From positions 62,001 through 126,000 of the forward strand of contig CAISIK010000027.1 in NCBI GenBank assembly GCA_903885375.1: a stretch of DNA of 64,000 nucleotides, given 5' to 3'. How positions within the stretch are numbered: the stretch's first letter is position 1; each line of letters begins with the position of its first letter. A program made the translations under genes and the position numbers. This document shows positions 41,049 to 49,593 of this stretch, in pieces. The notes under the pieces were generated by a model, which ran no database searches, was not told the DNA's origin, and saw only the letters and a program-made list of their open reading frames with translations. This DNA is from an uncultured Pseudomonadota bacterium (GTDB lineage Bacteria > Myxococcota_A > UBA796 > SXON01).

Positions 41049-41864
41049 ATGCGGAACCGGATCATCGCCGCGGCCGTGGGGCTCGCCATCGTGCTCCCCA
41101 TCCTCCGGGAAGGCGGCGGCTGGGTAGTGGCGCTCGTCGCCTTCGTGGTGGGCGTGGGCATGGATGAGTGGGCCGTCATGGTGGCCGGCGAAGGCGAAGG
41201 CGTTCCCGCCCGGCGCTTGCGCGCCCGCCTCGTGCTCATTCCGATGGGCGTGCTCGCCTTCTGGTGGGTGGCGGTGGGCGCGAAGGGCTCGGCCCTTCCC
41301 CCCGAGGCGCTCCTGCTGGCCATCGTGGGCGTAGGCTTCCTCGTGCCGATGTTCGCCGAACCCGACGTTCGCCGCGCGGGGGATGAGGCCGTGAAGAACG
41401 TGGCTGGGCTTGTGTATGTGCCGCTCCTCCTCGCCACGCTCATCCCCATCCGGGCGCGCGAGGATGGCCTCTGGATGATGGCCTTCCTGCTCGCGGCCAC
41501 CTGGCTGGGCGACACTGGCGCCTACTTCGCCGGTCGCTTCTTCGGCCGGCACAAGCTCTTCCCGCGCATCTCCCCCAACAAGACGGTGGAGGGTGCCATC
41601 GGCGGCCTCGTCGTCTCCGCGTTCGGGTCGGCCGCCATAGCCCGCGCGAGCGGGCTCCCGTTCACCGTGCTCGAAGCGGTGCTGCTCGCCGCGGTGCTCG
41701 ATGTGGCCGGCATCGTGGGTGATCTCGCCGAGAGCATGCTGAAGCGCGCCTGGGGAGTGAAGGACTCCGGCTGGATCATGCCCGGCCACGGCGGCATCCT
41801 CGACCGGATCGACTCGCTGCTCTTCACCGCGCCGCTCCTGTGGGCCTGGCTGGCGCTCCGATGA
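41049..41864 (+). CDS. cdsA: Phosphatidate cytidylyltransferase (CDP-diglyceride synthase)
   Basis: 271 residues with about eight membrane helices and the C-terminal CDS signature (SMLKRAWGVKDSGWIMPGHGGILDRIDS, given here only by its key positions ~218-246: K-R, K-D, PGHGG and D-R-x-D-S). SPNKTVEGAIGG is also present. It forms CDP-diacylglycerol for all phospholipids. In most proteobacteria dxr follows; here rseP does. Confidence 0.95.
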   Translation: MRNRIIAAAVGLAIVLPILREGGGWVVALVAFVVGVGMDEWAVMVAGEGEGVPARRLRARLVLIPMGVLAFWWVAVGAKGSALPPEALLLAIVGVGFLVPMFAEPDVRRAGDEAVKNVAGLVYVPLLLATLIPIRAREDGLWMMAFLLAATWLGDTGAYFAGRFFGRHKLFPRISPNKTVEGAIGGLVVSAFGSAAIARASGLPFTVLEAVLLAAVLDVAGIVGDLAESMLKRAWGVKDSGWIMPGHGGILDRIDSLLFTAPLLWAWLALR

Positions 41865-41921
41865 ACGAATCTTGACCGCCTTCGCCGGCGGCGAGCCGCT
41901 GGCGTGTGCAAGGAAGGCCCC

Positions 41922-43688
41922 GTGGACGTGCTGGCGTTGTTGAAACCCGTACTCGCGATGCTCGCGATGGTGGGGTCCCTGATCCTCATCCACGAGGCGG
42001 GGCACTACGTGGTGGCGCGGCTTTTCGGCGTGTCGGTGAAGGTGTTCAGCCTGGGCGTGGGCCAGCGGCTCGTGGGCTTCCGGTGGGGCAAGACGGACTT
42101 CCGCATCTCCGCGCTGCCGATCGGTGGCTACGTCCGCTGGGTGGGCGCCGACCCGTTCTCCGATGCGGGCTCCGACGATGACGACTGGATCGACGCCGCG
42201 GGCTCCTTCATCCACAAGCCGGCGTGGCAGCGGCTGCTCATCGTGGCCGCCGGCCCGCTCACGAACCTCGTCCTCCCCGTCTTCGTCTTCAGCGCGCTGT
42301 TCATGGTCGGCGAGCCCCAGTGGCAGGCGGTGGTGGGCGCCATCGTGCCGGGCAGCATCGCGGAGTCGGCCGGGGCCCAACCCGGCGACGAGATCGTGGC
42401 CGTCGGCGAAACACCCACCGGCACCTGGGTGGATGTCGCGGAGGCCTTCGAGGAGACCGACGCCGACACGGTCACGCTCCGCGTGCGGCGCGCCGGCGCC
42501 GAGACGACGCTGGCCTTGCCCGTCGCCGAGGCCACCAACCCCCACCGCTTCGGCGACTTCGGCCTCGACCCGCGCGCGCTCGATACGGCCGTGGTCGTGG
42601 ACGACCCGGCGAGCCCCGCCTCGCGTGGCGGCGCCCGCAGCGGCGACCGCATCCTCGCCATCAATGGCGCCCCCGTGGCCACCTGGCACGCCATGGCGGC
42701 GGCGCTGGGCAAGGCGGAGCGGGTGTCGGTGAAGGTCTCCCGTGCCCCGCCCGCGCCGGAGGAGGGTGCCGAGCCCGGCGAGGCGGCGGAGCTGGAGCTC
42801 GAATGGGCGGCCGACCCGAGCTGGGCCCCCGAGCGCTTCCCCGCGGATGACGACACATGGGCGCGGTGGGGCATCGCCCACGGCACGCTCGGCATTGGCT
42901 CCGTGGCGCGGCTCCCCGATGGGCGCGCCTCCGCCGCCCAGTGTGCCGGACTCCGCGTGGGCGACCGCATCCTCCGCCTCGGCGACCGCGACATCCGCCG
43001 CTGGGCCGACGTGACCGCTTCGGTGGCCGGCACCGTCGAGGAGCGCGCGGAGGCGGCGGCGCCCGCTCGGCCGCTCGGCTTCGTGGTCCGGCGCGATGGC
43101 TCCGTGATCAAGCTCGAGATCACCCCCGACGTGGTTCAGGTGGTCGACGACGACCGGCGCTACCGCGTTCGCCCGCTCATCGGCTTCAGCCCGATGGGCA
43201 GCTTCGTGTACCCCGACACCATCCCGCGGCCCTACGGGGTTGCCCAGGCGGCCACCCGGGGCCTGATGGCAACGGGTGAGAACGCGCGTCGGATGGTGGA
43301 GCAGATCGGGTTGATGGTGTCCGGTGGCGCGCCGGTGAGCCAGAACCTCGGCGGCCCCATCGCCATCTTCTCCACCGCCAAGGCGGCGGCGGAGGCGGGC
43401 CTGTTCGCCGCGGCCGGAACGATCGCGCTCCTCAGCATCAGCCTCGGCGTGATCAACCTGCTGCCCGTGCCGGTGCTCGATGGCGGTCAGATCGTGATGT
43501 ACGCCGCGGAGTGGGTGCGCGGGCGTCCGCTGCCGTACCGCCTGCGGGAGCGGCTCCAGCAGGTGGGGGTGCTGCTGCTCGTGTCGCTCTTCCTCGTCGT
43601 CAGCGTGTGGGATGTGCAGAGCTGCGTGCGCGGCGGGCGGGAGGAGCCGGTCGTGGCCGCGCCGGTGGGTCCCGCGCGGTGCGAGTGA
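41922..43688 (+). CDS. rseP: RseP-type site-2 (M50) membrane protease
   Basis: 588 residues from GTG 41922, preceded by AGGAAGG; a GTG at 41904 would add six residues. Zinc motif HEAGH at 24-28 lies in the first helix and a second zinc ligand in NLLPVPVLDGGQ near residue 515. At least two PDZ-like domains lie between (~125-215 and ~305-400), with a less clear third segment at ~215-290. It cleaves transmembrane anti-sigma factors and signal-peptide remnants. At 588 residues it is longer than E. coli RseP (450), the extra length being in the PDZ region. The stop overlaps tsaB. Confidence 0.94.
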   Translation: MDVLALLKPVLAMLAMVGSLILIHEAGHYVVARLFGVSVKVFSLGVGQRLVGFRWGKTDFRISALPIGGYVRWVGADPFSDAGSDDDDWIDAAGSFIHKPAWQRLLIVAAGPLTNLVLPVFVFSALFMVGEPQWQAVVGAIVPGSIAESAGAQPGDEIVAVGETPTGTWVDVAEAFEETDADTVTLRVRRAGAETTLALPVAEATNPHRFGDFGLDPRALDTAVVVDDPASPASRGGARSGDRILAINGAPVATWHAMAAALGKAERVSVKVSRAPPAPEEGAEPGEAAELELEWAADPSWAPERFPADDDTWARWGIAHGTLGIGSVARLPDGRASAAQCAGLRVGDRILRLGDRDIRRWADVTASVAGTVEERAEAAAPARPLGFVVRRDGSVIKLEITPDVVQVVDDDRRYRVRPLIGFSPMGSFVYPDTIPRPYGVAQAATRGLMATGENARRMVEQIGLMVSGGAPVSQNLGGPIAIFSTAKAAAEAGLFAAAGTIALLSISLGVINLLPVPVLDGGQIVMYAAEWVRGRPLPYRLRERLQQVGVLLLVSLFLVVSVWDVQSCVRGGREEPVVAAPVGPARCE

Positions 43689-44308
43689 TCCTGATCGATA
43701 CCGCCGGCCCCACGGTGGCGGTGGCCGCGTTTGCCGGCGGCGAGTGCGTGTGGTCCGGTGCGAACACCATCGTGGCGGGCGCCGATGGCTGGCTCACGCC
43801 CGCGCTCGCAGTCGCGCTGGGCTGCCTGGGCGGGCTCGATTGCGTGGCGGTCGTGGTCGGCCCGGGGGCCTTCACCGGCCTGCGCGTGGGCGTGGCGCAG
43901 GCGCTGGGGCTGGCGTTCGCGCGCGGGGTGCCGCTCCGGGCCGTGCCCAGCCTCGCGTTGCGGGCGGCGGCGAGCGGGGAGAGCGCGAACACGCTCGCGG
44001 TGATCGATGCGCGGAAGGGGCGGCTCTATGTCCAGCGCTTCCGGGTGGCAGGCGGGCTGCCCGAGGCCGAAGCGCCGGCAGAGGACCTCCCCCCCGAAGG
44101 CGCGAGCGCGCTCGCGGCGGCTGGGGCCGTCGTGCTGGGGGAGGGGGCCCACCTCGTGCCCCTGCCCGCGGGCGCCACCGTGCCCGTGCTTCCTCCCGAC
44201 GCCTTCGTGCGCGCCGGCTGGCACCTGTGCGCCTCCCTGCCCGATGTGGAGGCATCCGAACTGGCGCCGTTCTACCTCCGCGAACCCGACGCCCGGCCGT
44301 CGAGCTGA
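43685..44308 (+). CDS. tsaB: TsaB: tRNA N6-threonylcarbamoyladenosine synthesis subunit
   Basis: 207 residues from GTG at 43685, whose GTGA overlaps the rseP stop; GTG at 43679 is an alternative. The ASKHA-fold N-terminus ILIDTAGPTVAVAAF and the hallmark VVVGPGAFTGLRVGVAQALGLA are present, plus AVIDARKGRLYVQRF. TsaB dimerises with TsaD and TsaE to form t6A37 in ANN-decoding tRNAs. Confidence 0.93.
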   Translation: MILIDTAGPTVAVAAFAGGECVWSGANTIVAGADGWLTPALAVALGCLGGLDCVAVVVGPGAFTGLRVGVAQALGLAFARGVPLRAVPSLALRAAASGESANTLAVIDARKGRLYVQRFRVAGGLPEAEAPAEDLPPEGASALAAAGAVVLGEGAHLVPLPAGATVPVLPPDAFVRAGWHLCASLPDVEASELAPFYLREPDARPSS

Positions 44309-44343
44309 GCGGTCTGGTACACTTTCCCCACCAAGGAGCACTC

Positions 44344-44568
44344 ATGGAGTCGGATGAACTCGATCTCGTGCAACGTCTGGCCGCCGGCAACGACGAGCTG
44401 CGGCACCTGTGGGGTCGGCACCAGGGCTACGAACGTGACCTCAGCCGTCTGGACGGGTTGCGGTACCCCTCGGAGGCCGAGCGCCGCGAGATCGGCCGCC
44501 TGAAGCGCATGAAGTTGCGGGGCAAGGAGCGCATCCAGGCCATCATCGACGCCCACCGCAAGGGCTGA
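44344..44568 (+). CDS. DUF465 (YdcH-like) small protein
   Basis: 74 residues, too small to stand out among longer frames, with AAGGAG eight bases before the ATG. It is a charged helical hairpin with the DUF465 pattern (LRHLWGRHQGYERDLSRLD, then RLKRMKLRGKERIQAII). The family's function is unknown. It lies 35 bases after tsaB and is probably co-transcribed. Confidence 0.85.
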   Translation: MESDELDLVQRLAAGNDELRHLWGRHQGYERDLSRLDGLRYPSEAERREIGRLKRMKLRGKERIQAIIDAHRKG

Positions 44569-44628
44569 CCGACAACTCGCGACCACCGCGGGGGCGCCGG
44601 CTCCCCGGAGCGGGGATAGAAGCCGGGC

Positions 44629-45636
44629 ATGACTGGTCCGTCCATCGCCGTTCTGGGGGCTACGGGAAACGTCGGTGAGGCGCTCCTCGCCCGACTCGCC
44701 GGGAGCCCGCTGGCCACCGGCGAGGTGGGTGTGTACGCCTCGCGGGCCACGCGGCGCGAAACCGTTGATTTCGGGGGGAAGACCCTCCCGGTGCGCACCC
44801 TCGCGGAGGCGGCCGATTCGGGCGCCAGCCTCGTCTTCTGCGCGCTGCCGCCGGCGCTCGCGCAGCGCACCGTGGCGAGCTTCGCGGCGCGCGGCGCCCT
44901 GGTGATCGACGTGGGCAACTCCTGCTCGGGCCTGTTCGCCGGCCCCCTGTGCCTGCCCGATGTGCGGCCCATCGATGAGGGCGCGGTCTCGCGAGCCGGA
45001 GGCGCGCGCACGCCGGGCGCCATCGGCTGGCTCCTCGCCACCACGCTCGCGCCGCTCCTCCCGCTCGGCGCGTGGGGCATGACCGGACTGGTGAACCTGC
45101 CCGTCACCGCCTACGGGCGGCTCGCCACCGAGGAGTTCTCCGAGCAGGTCGTGGCCTCCTTCAACAGCAAGGATCCGCCCCGCCGCCGCTTCCCCGACGG
45201 CATCGCGTTCGACACCCTCCCCGAGGATGTGGATGCGGGCGAGTGGAGCGAGCGCGAACGCGCCGCCGCGGCCGAGGTCTCCGAGCTCCTCGGCGTCAAC
45301 CCCGGCCGCATCGGCGTGCAGGTGTGCACCCAGCCCGTGTTCAACGGGATGACCGCCGCGCTCCACATCCGCGGCGTGGATGATGCCGAGCCCGCCGAGA
45401 CGGCCCTGCGCGCCGCGCTCGGGATGGCCACCGCGGCGCGCATGCGCTCCCTTCGGCCGCGCAAGGTCATGACGCGCACGCCGGTCTACTTCGGCGGCGT
45501 GCGGGCCGACCCCGCGGGGGATGGCATCCATCTCTGGCTGGCGGCCGACAACCTCGCCGGGGCGGGCGCGGCCGTTCCAGTCCTGCTGGCCGAGCGCCTC
45601 CTCGGCGCCGGCGTCGCTACGGGGGTCGACGCATGA
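44629..45636 (+). CDS. usg: USG-1-like aspartate-semialdehyde dehydrogenase paralogue lacking the catalytic Cys
   Basis: 335 residues of the ASADH family: Rossmann start IAVLGATGNVGEALL, VFCALPPALA, the dimerisation domain, and the C-terminal DNLAGAGAAVPVLLAERLL. Where active ASADH has NPNC with the nucleophilic Cys, this protein has RTPGAIGW, so the nucleophile is replaced by Ala and catalysis by the standard mechanism is unlikely. Such inactive paralogues (USG-1) occur next to truA in gamma-proteobacteria; here truA lies two genes downstream. The stop overlaps the next start (ATGA). Confidence 0.8.
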   Translation: MTGPSIAVLGATGNVGEALLARLAGSPLATGEVGVYASRATRRETVDFGGKTLPVRTLAEAADSGASLVFCALPPALAQRTVASFAARGALVIDVGNSCSGLFAGPLCLPDVRPIDEGAVSRAGGARTPGAIGWLLATTLAPLLPLGAWGMTGLVNLPVTAYGRLATEEFSEQVVASFNSKDPPRRRFPDGIAFDTLPEDVDAGEWSERERAAAAEVSELLGVNPGRIGVQVCTQPVFNGMTAALHIRGVDDAEPAETALRAALGMATAARMRSLRPRKVMTRTPVYFGGVRADPAGDGIHLWLAADNLAGAGAAVPVLLAERLLGAGVATGVDA

Positions 45637-48077
45637 GCATCACCTTGCTGCTGCTGGGGCAGGCGCTCGCGCTGCCCACCGATGAGGCCGCGTGGATCGA
45701 GACCACCACCGGGGTCGACGACCTGTCGGTGAGCTGGGATGAGGCCTGGGTGGCGTTCACCACCAGCGGCGGCGAGCTCATCGTGCTCGACACCTCCACC
45801 TGGGATGCCTGGAACGTGCCGGTGTCGGGGGTGGCCTCCGGTGGCGTGGCAGTGGGCGGTCCGAGCGGCGCGAGCACGCTGTTCGCGGGCCTTTCCGACG
45901 GCAAGGTGGCGGCATGGGGGCTCTTCCCGGGCGAGGCGCCCAGCGAGCTGCTCTCCTTCGCCGTGGGCGGTGCGCCGCTCGCGCTCGAGGCCGACGGGCA
46001 GACGCTCTACGCGCTGGTGGACGCTGCGGAGATCGGCCCTTCGCTTGAGTCCTACGTGGTCGGCACGCTGGCGCCCACCGGGGTCGAGGCGGCCGACCTC
46101 GGGTCCGACGGTTTTGCCGACATGGGCGCGCGGATGGGCACCGACTCGGAAACGCAGGCTGGCGTCATCAGCTACCTGTACGTCACGCACGGCGGCTCGA
46201 AGGTGTCGCGCGTGAGCGTGTCGGCGAGCGCGATGTCGCCGGGGCTCAACGATGCGAGCAGCGGCGGCTCACAGGATTACGGCGACGTCTGGGCCGTCGA
46301 TGGCATCGCCACGACCTGGTTCACCAACGCGGGCTCCGCCAGCAGTGTCAGCTCGGCCACCAACGACTCCGGCACGTTCGAGATCAAGAACACCACCGAA
46401 CCCTCGCTGGGCGAGCCCACCGCGGTGGGCGGCTCCTACCGCGATGGGTGGATGGGCATCTCCAACGCCGATGGGCTCCACGTTTTCGCCTACGGCGAAG
46501 AGGGGCTCGCCGCCAGCGCCGACGTCGTCATCGCCGAGGATGCCCTCGCCACCGAGATCGTGGCGTTGAACGGCTACGGCGTGGTAGGCCTGGCCTCGGG
46601 CGCCTCGATCGTGTCGGCGCTTCCTTGGGTGCAGCTCACCAGCGTTTCGGCGGAGTCGGTGATCCCGGGCGACGAGGTGACCGTCAGCTTCACCAGTAGC
46701 AAGACGGGGAGTTGGCAGGCCTACTACCAGGTTCTCGGCGGTGCAGGCACATCTACCAAGTTCGAGGACGCCTCCGGTGAGGTGGAAGCCGGCGAGGAGG
46801 TCACCGCTACGCTCATCGTCCCCGAGTCCGACTCCGACGCCGACCAGCGCCTGCTCGTGGAGCTGCGTGTGAGCGACGATGGTTGGGGCACGTCGGGCCG
46901 CGATGGCGTGTACCTCGCGGTCGACCCGCGTCCCGCCTCCCCCACGCTGGGCGGCGATGCGGTGGGCTTCGGGGATCGCACGATTCGGGTTCAGTTCGAT
47001 GCGCTCGACCTCGATGCGGCGCAGTCCTACCAGGTGTTCATCACCACCGAGCCGTGGGAGTCGGGCGACTACGCCACGGGCGGGCCGGCCTACGTCGGGC
47101 CCGACAAGTACACGGCGGATTCCACGTTCAAGGGAGAGCCCGATGCCTTCGGGGTCTTCGATTGTACAATCGGCGGGCTCACCAACGGAACCACCTACTA
47201 TGTGGGCGTTCGGGCCATCGATGCGGATGGGGCCGAGGTCCAGGAGAGCGATATGTCAGATGTGTACGCCGTCACGCCCGAAGAAACCTTCTCCGTGAGC
47301 GAACGGCTCGGGATCGAGAGCTGGTGCGGGCTCCAGCTTCGGGAGGCCGGGTGGTTGGCGGTGATCGCGGCGGGCTTCGCCGTGGCCCGTCGTACCCCGC
47401 GGCGGCGGCTGCGCGGGGTGGGCGCCCTGGCGCTCCTCGCGGTGGGGCTCGCGCTCCCCGGCGCCGCACAGGCCCGCCCCCACGAGGATGACCAGACGCC
47501 CCGGCACTGGAACCTCGGCCTCCGCTACGGCCCCTTCCTCACCCAGGACGGCACGGCGCTCACCGATGCCTTCGGCGAAACCGACAATCGCCTCTTTCGT
47601 CTGGACCTCGGCTGGACCTCCAACCTGCTCGACGTCGACCTCGGCTTCGGGCTCTACAGCGACGATGGGGGGCAGACCACGGCCTCGGGCCAGTCGAGCG
47701 TGGACGAGACCTCGCTCAACGCCGTCCCCTTCGGGCTCGACGCCACGCTCCGCCTCGACTTCGTGCGGGAGCAGCCGGTGGTGCCCTTCGCGCGCGCCGG
47801 CGTGGACTTCTGGTTGTGGAACGAGACCTGGGTGAGCAAGTTCGACGACGACGGCGGCGGCTCCACCACGGCGGGCAGCTTCGGCTGGCACTGGGCGGGC
47901 GGTCTGATGATCCTGCTCGATGGGCTCGACGCGGGCGCTGCGAGTCGGCTGGAGAACGCCGTCGGCGTGAACGACACCTACCTGGTGGCGGAATACCGGC
48001 AGACCTACACCCTCGGGTCGGACGTGCTCGACTTCAGCGGCTCCGAGCTCACCTTCGGGCTCAAGTTCGACTTCTGA
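45633..48077 (+). CDS. Fusion of a MYXO-CTERM-type secreted protein with an outer-membrane barrel protein
   Basis: 814 residues. Parts: signal peptide (1-13, MSITLLLLGQALA); a strand-rich region resembling a beta-propeller (~20-335); Ig/FN3-like domains (~340-545); then Cys near 568, a hydrophobic helix (WLAVIAAGFAVA) and an Arg cluster, a MYXO-CTERM-like cassette. Directly after comes a second signal-peptide-like segment (VGALALLAVGLALPGAAQA) and a ~200-residue beta-barrel ending in FDF. The two halves resemble the adjacent Myxococcus families that I recall as MXAN_2561 (MYXO-CTERM-anchored) and MXAN_2562 (outer-membrane barrel). An in-frame GTG at GVGALAL could start the barrel separately. 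The function is unknown. Confidence 0.75.
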   Translation: MSITLLLLGQALALPTDEAAWIETTTGVDDLSVSWDEAWVAFTTSGGELIVLDTSTWDAWNVPVSGVASGGVAVGGPSGASTLFAGLSDGKVAAWGLFPGEAPSELLSFAVGGAPLALEADGQTLYALVDAAEIGPSLESYVVGTLAPTGVEAADLGSDGFADMGARMGTDSETQAGVISYLYVTHGGSKVSRVSVSASAMSPGLNDASSGGSQDYGDVWAVDGIATTWFTNAGSASSVSSATNDSGTFEIKNTTEPSLGEPTAVGGSYRDGWMGISNADGLHVFAYGEEGLAASADVVIAEDALATEIVALNGYGVVGLASGASIVSALPWVQLTSVSAESVIPGDEVTVSFTSSKTGSWQAYYQVLGGAGTSTKFEDASGEVEAGEEVTATLIVPESDSDADQRLLVELRVSDDGWGTSGRDGVYLAVDPRPASPTLGGDAVGFGDRTIRVQFDALDLDAAQSYQVFITTEPWESGDYATGGPAYVGPDKYTADSTFKGEPDAFGVFDCTIGGLTNGTTYYVGVRAIDADGAEVQESDMSDVYAVTPEETFSVSERLGIESWCGLQLREAGWLAVIAAGFAVARRTPRRRLRGVGALALLAVGLALPGAAQARPHEDDQTPRHWNLGLRYGPFLTQDGTALTDAFGETDNRLFRLDLGWTSNLLDVDLGFGLYSDDGGQTTASGQSSVDETSLNAVPFGLDATLRLDFVREQPVVPFARAGVDFWLWNETWVSKFDDDGGGSTTAGSFGWHWAGGLMILLDGLDAGAASRLENAVGVNDTYLVAEYRQTYTLGSDVLDFSGSELTFGLKFDF

Positions 48078-48081
48078 GCCG

Positions 48082-48843
48082 GTGCCCAACTACCGACTGA
48101 TCATCGAGTACGACGGGCGGGACTACGCTGGCTTCCAGTCGCAGCCGCGCCATCCAAGCGTGCAGGGCACGCTCGAGGCCGCGCTCGCCCAACACTTCGA
48201 GACCGGCCGCGTGATCGTGCACGGCAGCGGCCGCACCGACTCCGGCGTGCATGCGCTGGGGCAGGTGGTCAACTTCACCGTCGATGTGGAGCGGGAGCCC
48301 GACCGCGTTCGCCTCGGCCTGAACACGCTGCTGCCCCCGAGCATCGCCGTGGTCGAGGCGCGGATCGTGCCGGCCACCTTCCACTCGCGCTTCTCGGCCA
48401 CCGGGAAGACCTACCGCTACCGGGTCTTCGAGCGCCGGGACCGGAGCCCCTTCTCCACGGGCTTTGCCCTGCACGTGCGCCGTCCGCTCGACTGGGGTGC
48501 GGTGGAGGCAGCCCTGCCCACGCTCGTCGGCACCCACGACTTCTCGGCCTTCCGGGGGGCGGGCTGCGTGGCCCGTTCGCCGATCCGCACCATCGATCGG
48601 GCGGAGCACGTGGCGGTGGAGGGCGGGGAGCACCACCTGTACTTCCACGGCAACGGCTTCTTGCGCTACCAGGTGCGGCGCATGGTGGGCACGCTCCTCG
48701 ACATCGGGTTTGGCCGCCGACCGCCCGCGGAGCTCCAGGAGGTCCTCGCCTCCCTCGATCCGCGCCGCGCCGGCAAGACCGCGCTCGCCTGCGGGCTCTG
48801 CCTCCTGCACGTGGACTACCCGCCCGAGTCGCTCACGGGCTGA
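48082..48843 (+). CDS. truA: tRNA pseudouridine(38-40) synthase
   Basis: 253 residues from GTG 48082. Catalytic Asp in GRTDSGVHALGQ, with YDGRDYAGFQSQP at the start, the FHSRFSATGKTYRYR strand and GNGFLRYQVRRMVG near the end. TruA modifies U38-40 in the anticodon stem-loop. The gene overlaps the 3' end of the convergent carF gene by 11 bases. Confidence 0.96.
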   Translation: MPNYRLIIEYDGRDYAGFQSQPRHPSVQGTLEAALAQHFETGRVIVHGSGRTDSGVHALGQVVNFTVDVEREPDRVRLGLNTLLPPSIAVVEARIVPATFHSRFSATGKTYRYRVFERRDRSPFSTGFALHVRRPLDWGAVEAALPTLVGTHDFSAFRGAGCVARSPIRTIDRAEHVAVEGGEHHLYFHGNGFLRYQVRRMVGTLLDIGFGRRPPAELQEVLASLDPRRAGKTALACGLCLLHVDYPPESLTG

Positions 48844-49552
48844 GCGAGCCGTCCTCGAGCCGCGGGGGCACGCCGGTGACCCGGGTGATCGCGCGCTCGA
48901 GGCCACGGAAGTACCGGATGCGATGCAGGAGCGGGTTCATCCAGCCCGTGGTGATGCAGTAGTGTGAGAGGTAGGGGGGGCGATGGTGGAGGGCGTGGTG
49001 CTCGGGCCGGAGCACGAGGCCGCTGCGCTGGAGGAGCCGGATCCACCGGGGGTTCTCGCCGCGGTGGGCCCAGCTGTGAAACTGGTTCGTGGCGAAAACA
49101 CCGAGGGAGAGCGAGAGGAGGAAGACCACGCCGGCCCGCTCCCAGCCGCCCGCTGCGGGGTCGAGCGCGAGCGCGCCCAGCAGGAGCGGGAGGGTGGCCA
49201 GGCAGTTGCTGCCATTGGTCTCGACGAAGTCGTGCCGGGTGATGGCCAGCGGGTCCACGTGATGCTCGCGGAACGGACGGACGAACATCGAGCCCAGCAC
49301 CGGTGTCCTTGCGCTGAGCCAGGTGTCGAAGAACCAGTGGACCGTGCCGGAGCCGAGGTCGGCGGCGAGGTACCCCGCGAACAGGGCCAGCCCCACGATG
49401 CCGTCGAGGAATTCGCCGCCGAGGGCGGCGAGCCGCGAGGCGTTGGCAACCGCGGCGGCGAAGAAGCCGACGATCCCCACGGTGTCGACGACCCGGGCGC
49501 CCAGCGAATAGCTGGCCAGCGAGGTCCGGGAAGTCGTGTTTCTGTCGGTCAT
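48833..49552 (-). CDS. carF: CarF/TMEM189-type plasmanylethanolamine desaturase
   Basis: 239 residues from the ATG at 49552 (a GTG 21 bases upstream is less likely). Several membrane helices, and His motifs of the lipid desaturase domain: GTVHWFFD, REHHVDP, HSWAHR and HHALHHRP. CarF of M. xanthus makes the vinyl-ether bond of plasmalogens and is needed for singlet-oxygen signalling to carotenoid synthesis; human TMEM189 (PEDS1) is its homologue. The presence of the whole His set supports an active enzyme. No carotenoid or CarR/CarQ-type regulatory genes are near. Divergent from the kinase gene, with 41 bases between. Confidence 0.88.
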   Translation of the reverse strand: MTDRNTTSRTSLASYSLGARVVDTVGIVGFFAAAVANASRLAALGGEFLDGIVGLALFAGYLAADLGSGTVHWFFDTWLSARTPVLGSMFVRPFREHHVDPLAITRHDFVETNGSNCLATLPLLLGALALDPAAGGWERAGVVFLLSLSLGVFATNQFHSWAHRGENPRWIRLLQRSGLVLRPEHHALHHRPPYLSHYCITTGWMNPLLHRIRYFRGLERAITRVTGVPPRLEDGSLSP

Positions 49553-49593
49553 CTCTCGCGCCGAGCATACCACCGGGCGATAGTCGGTGGGGC

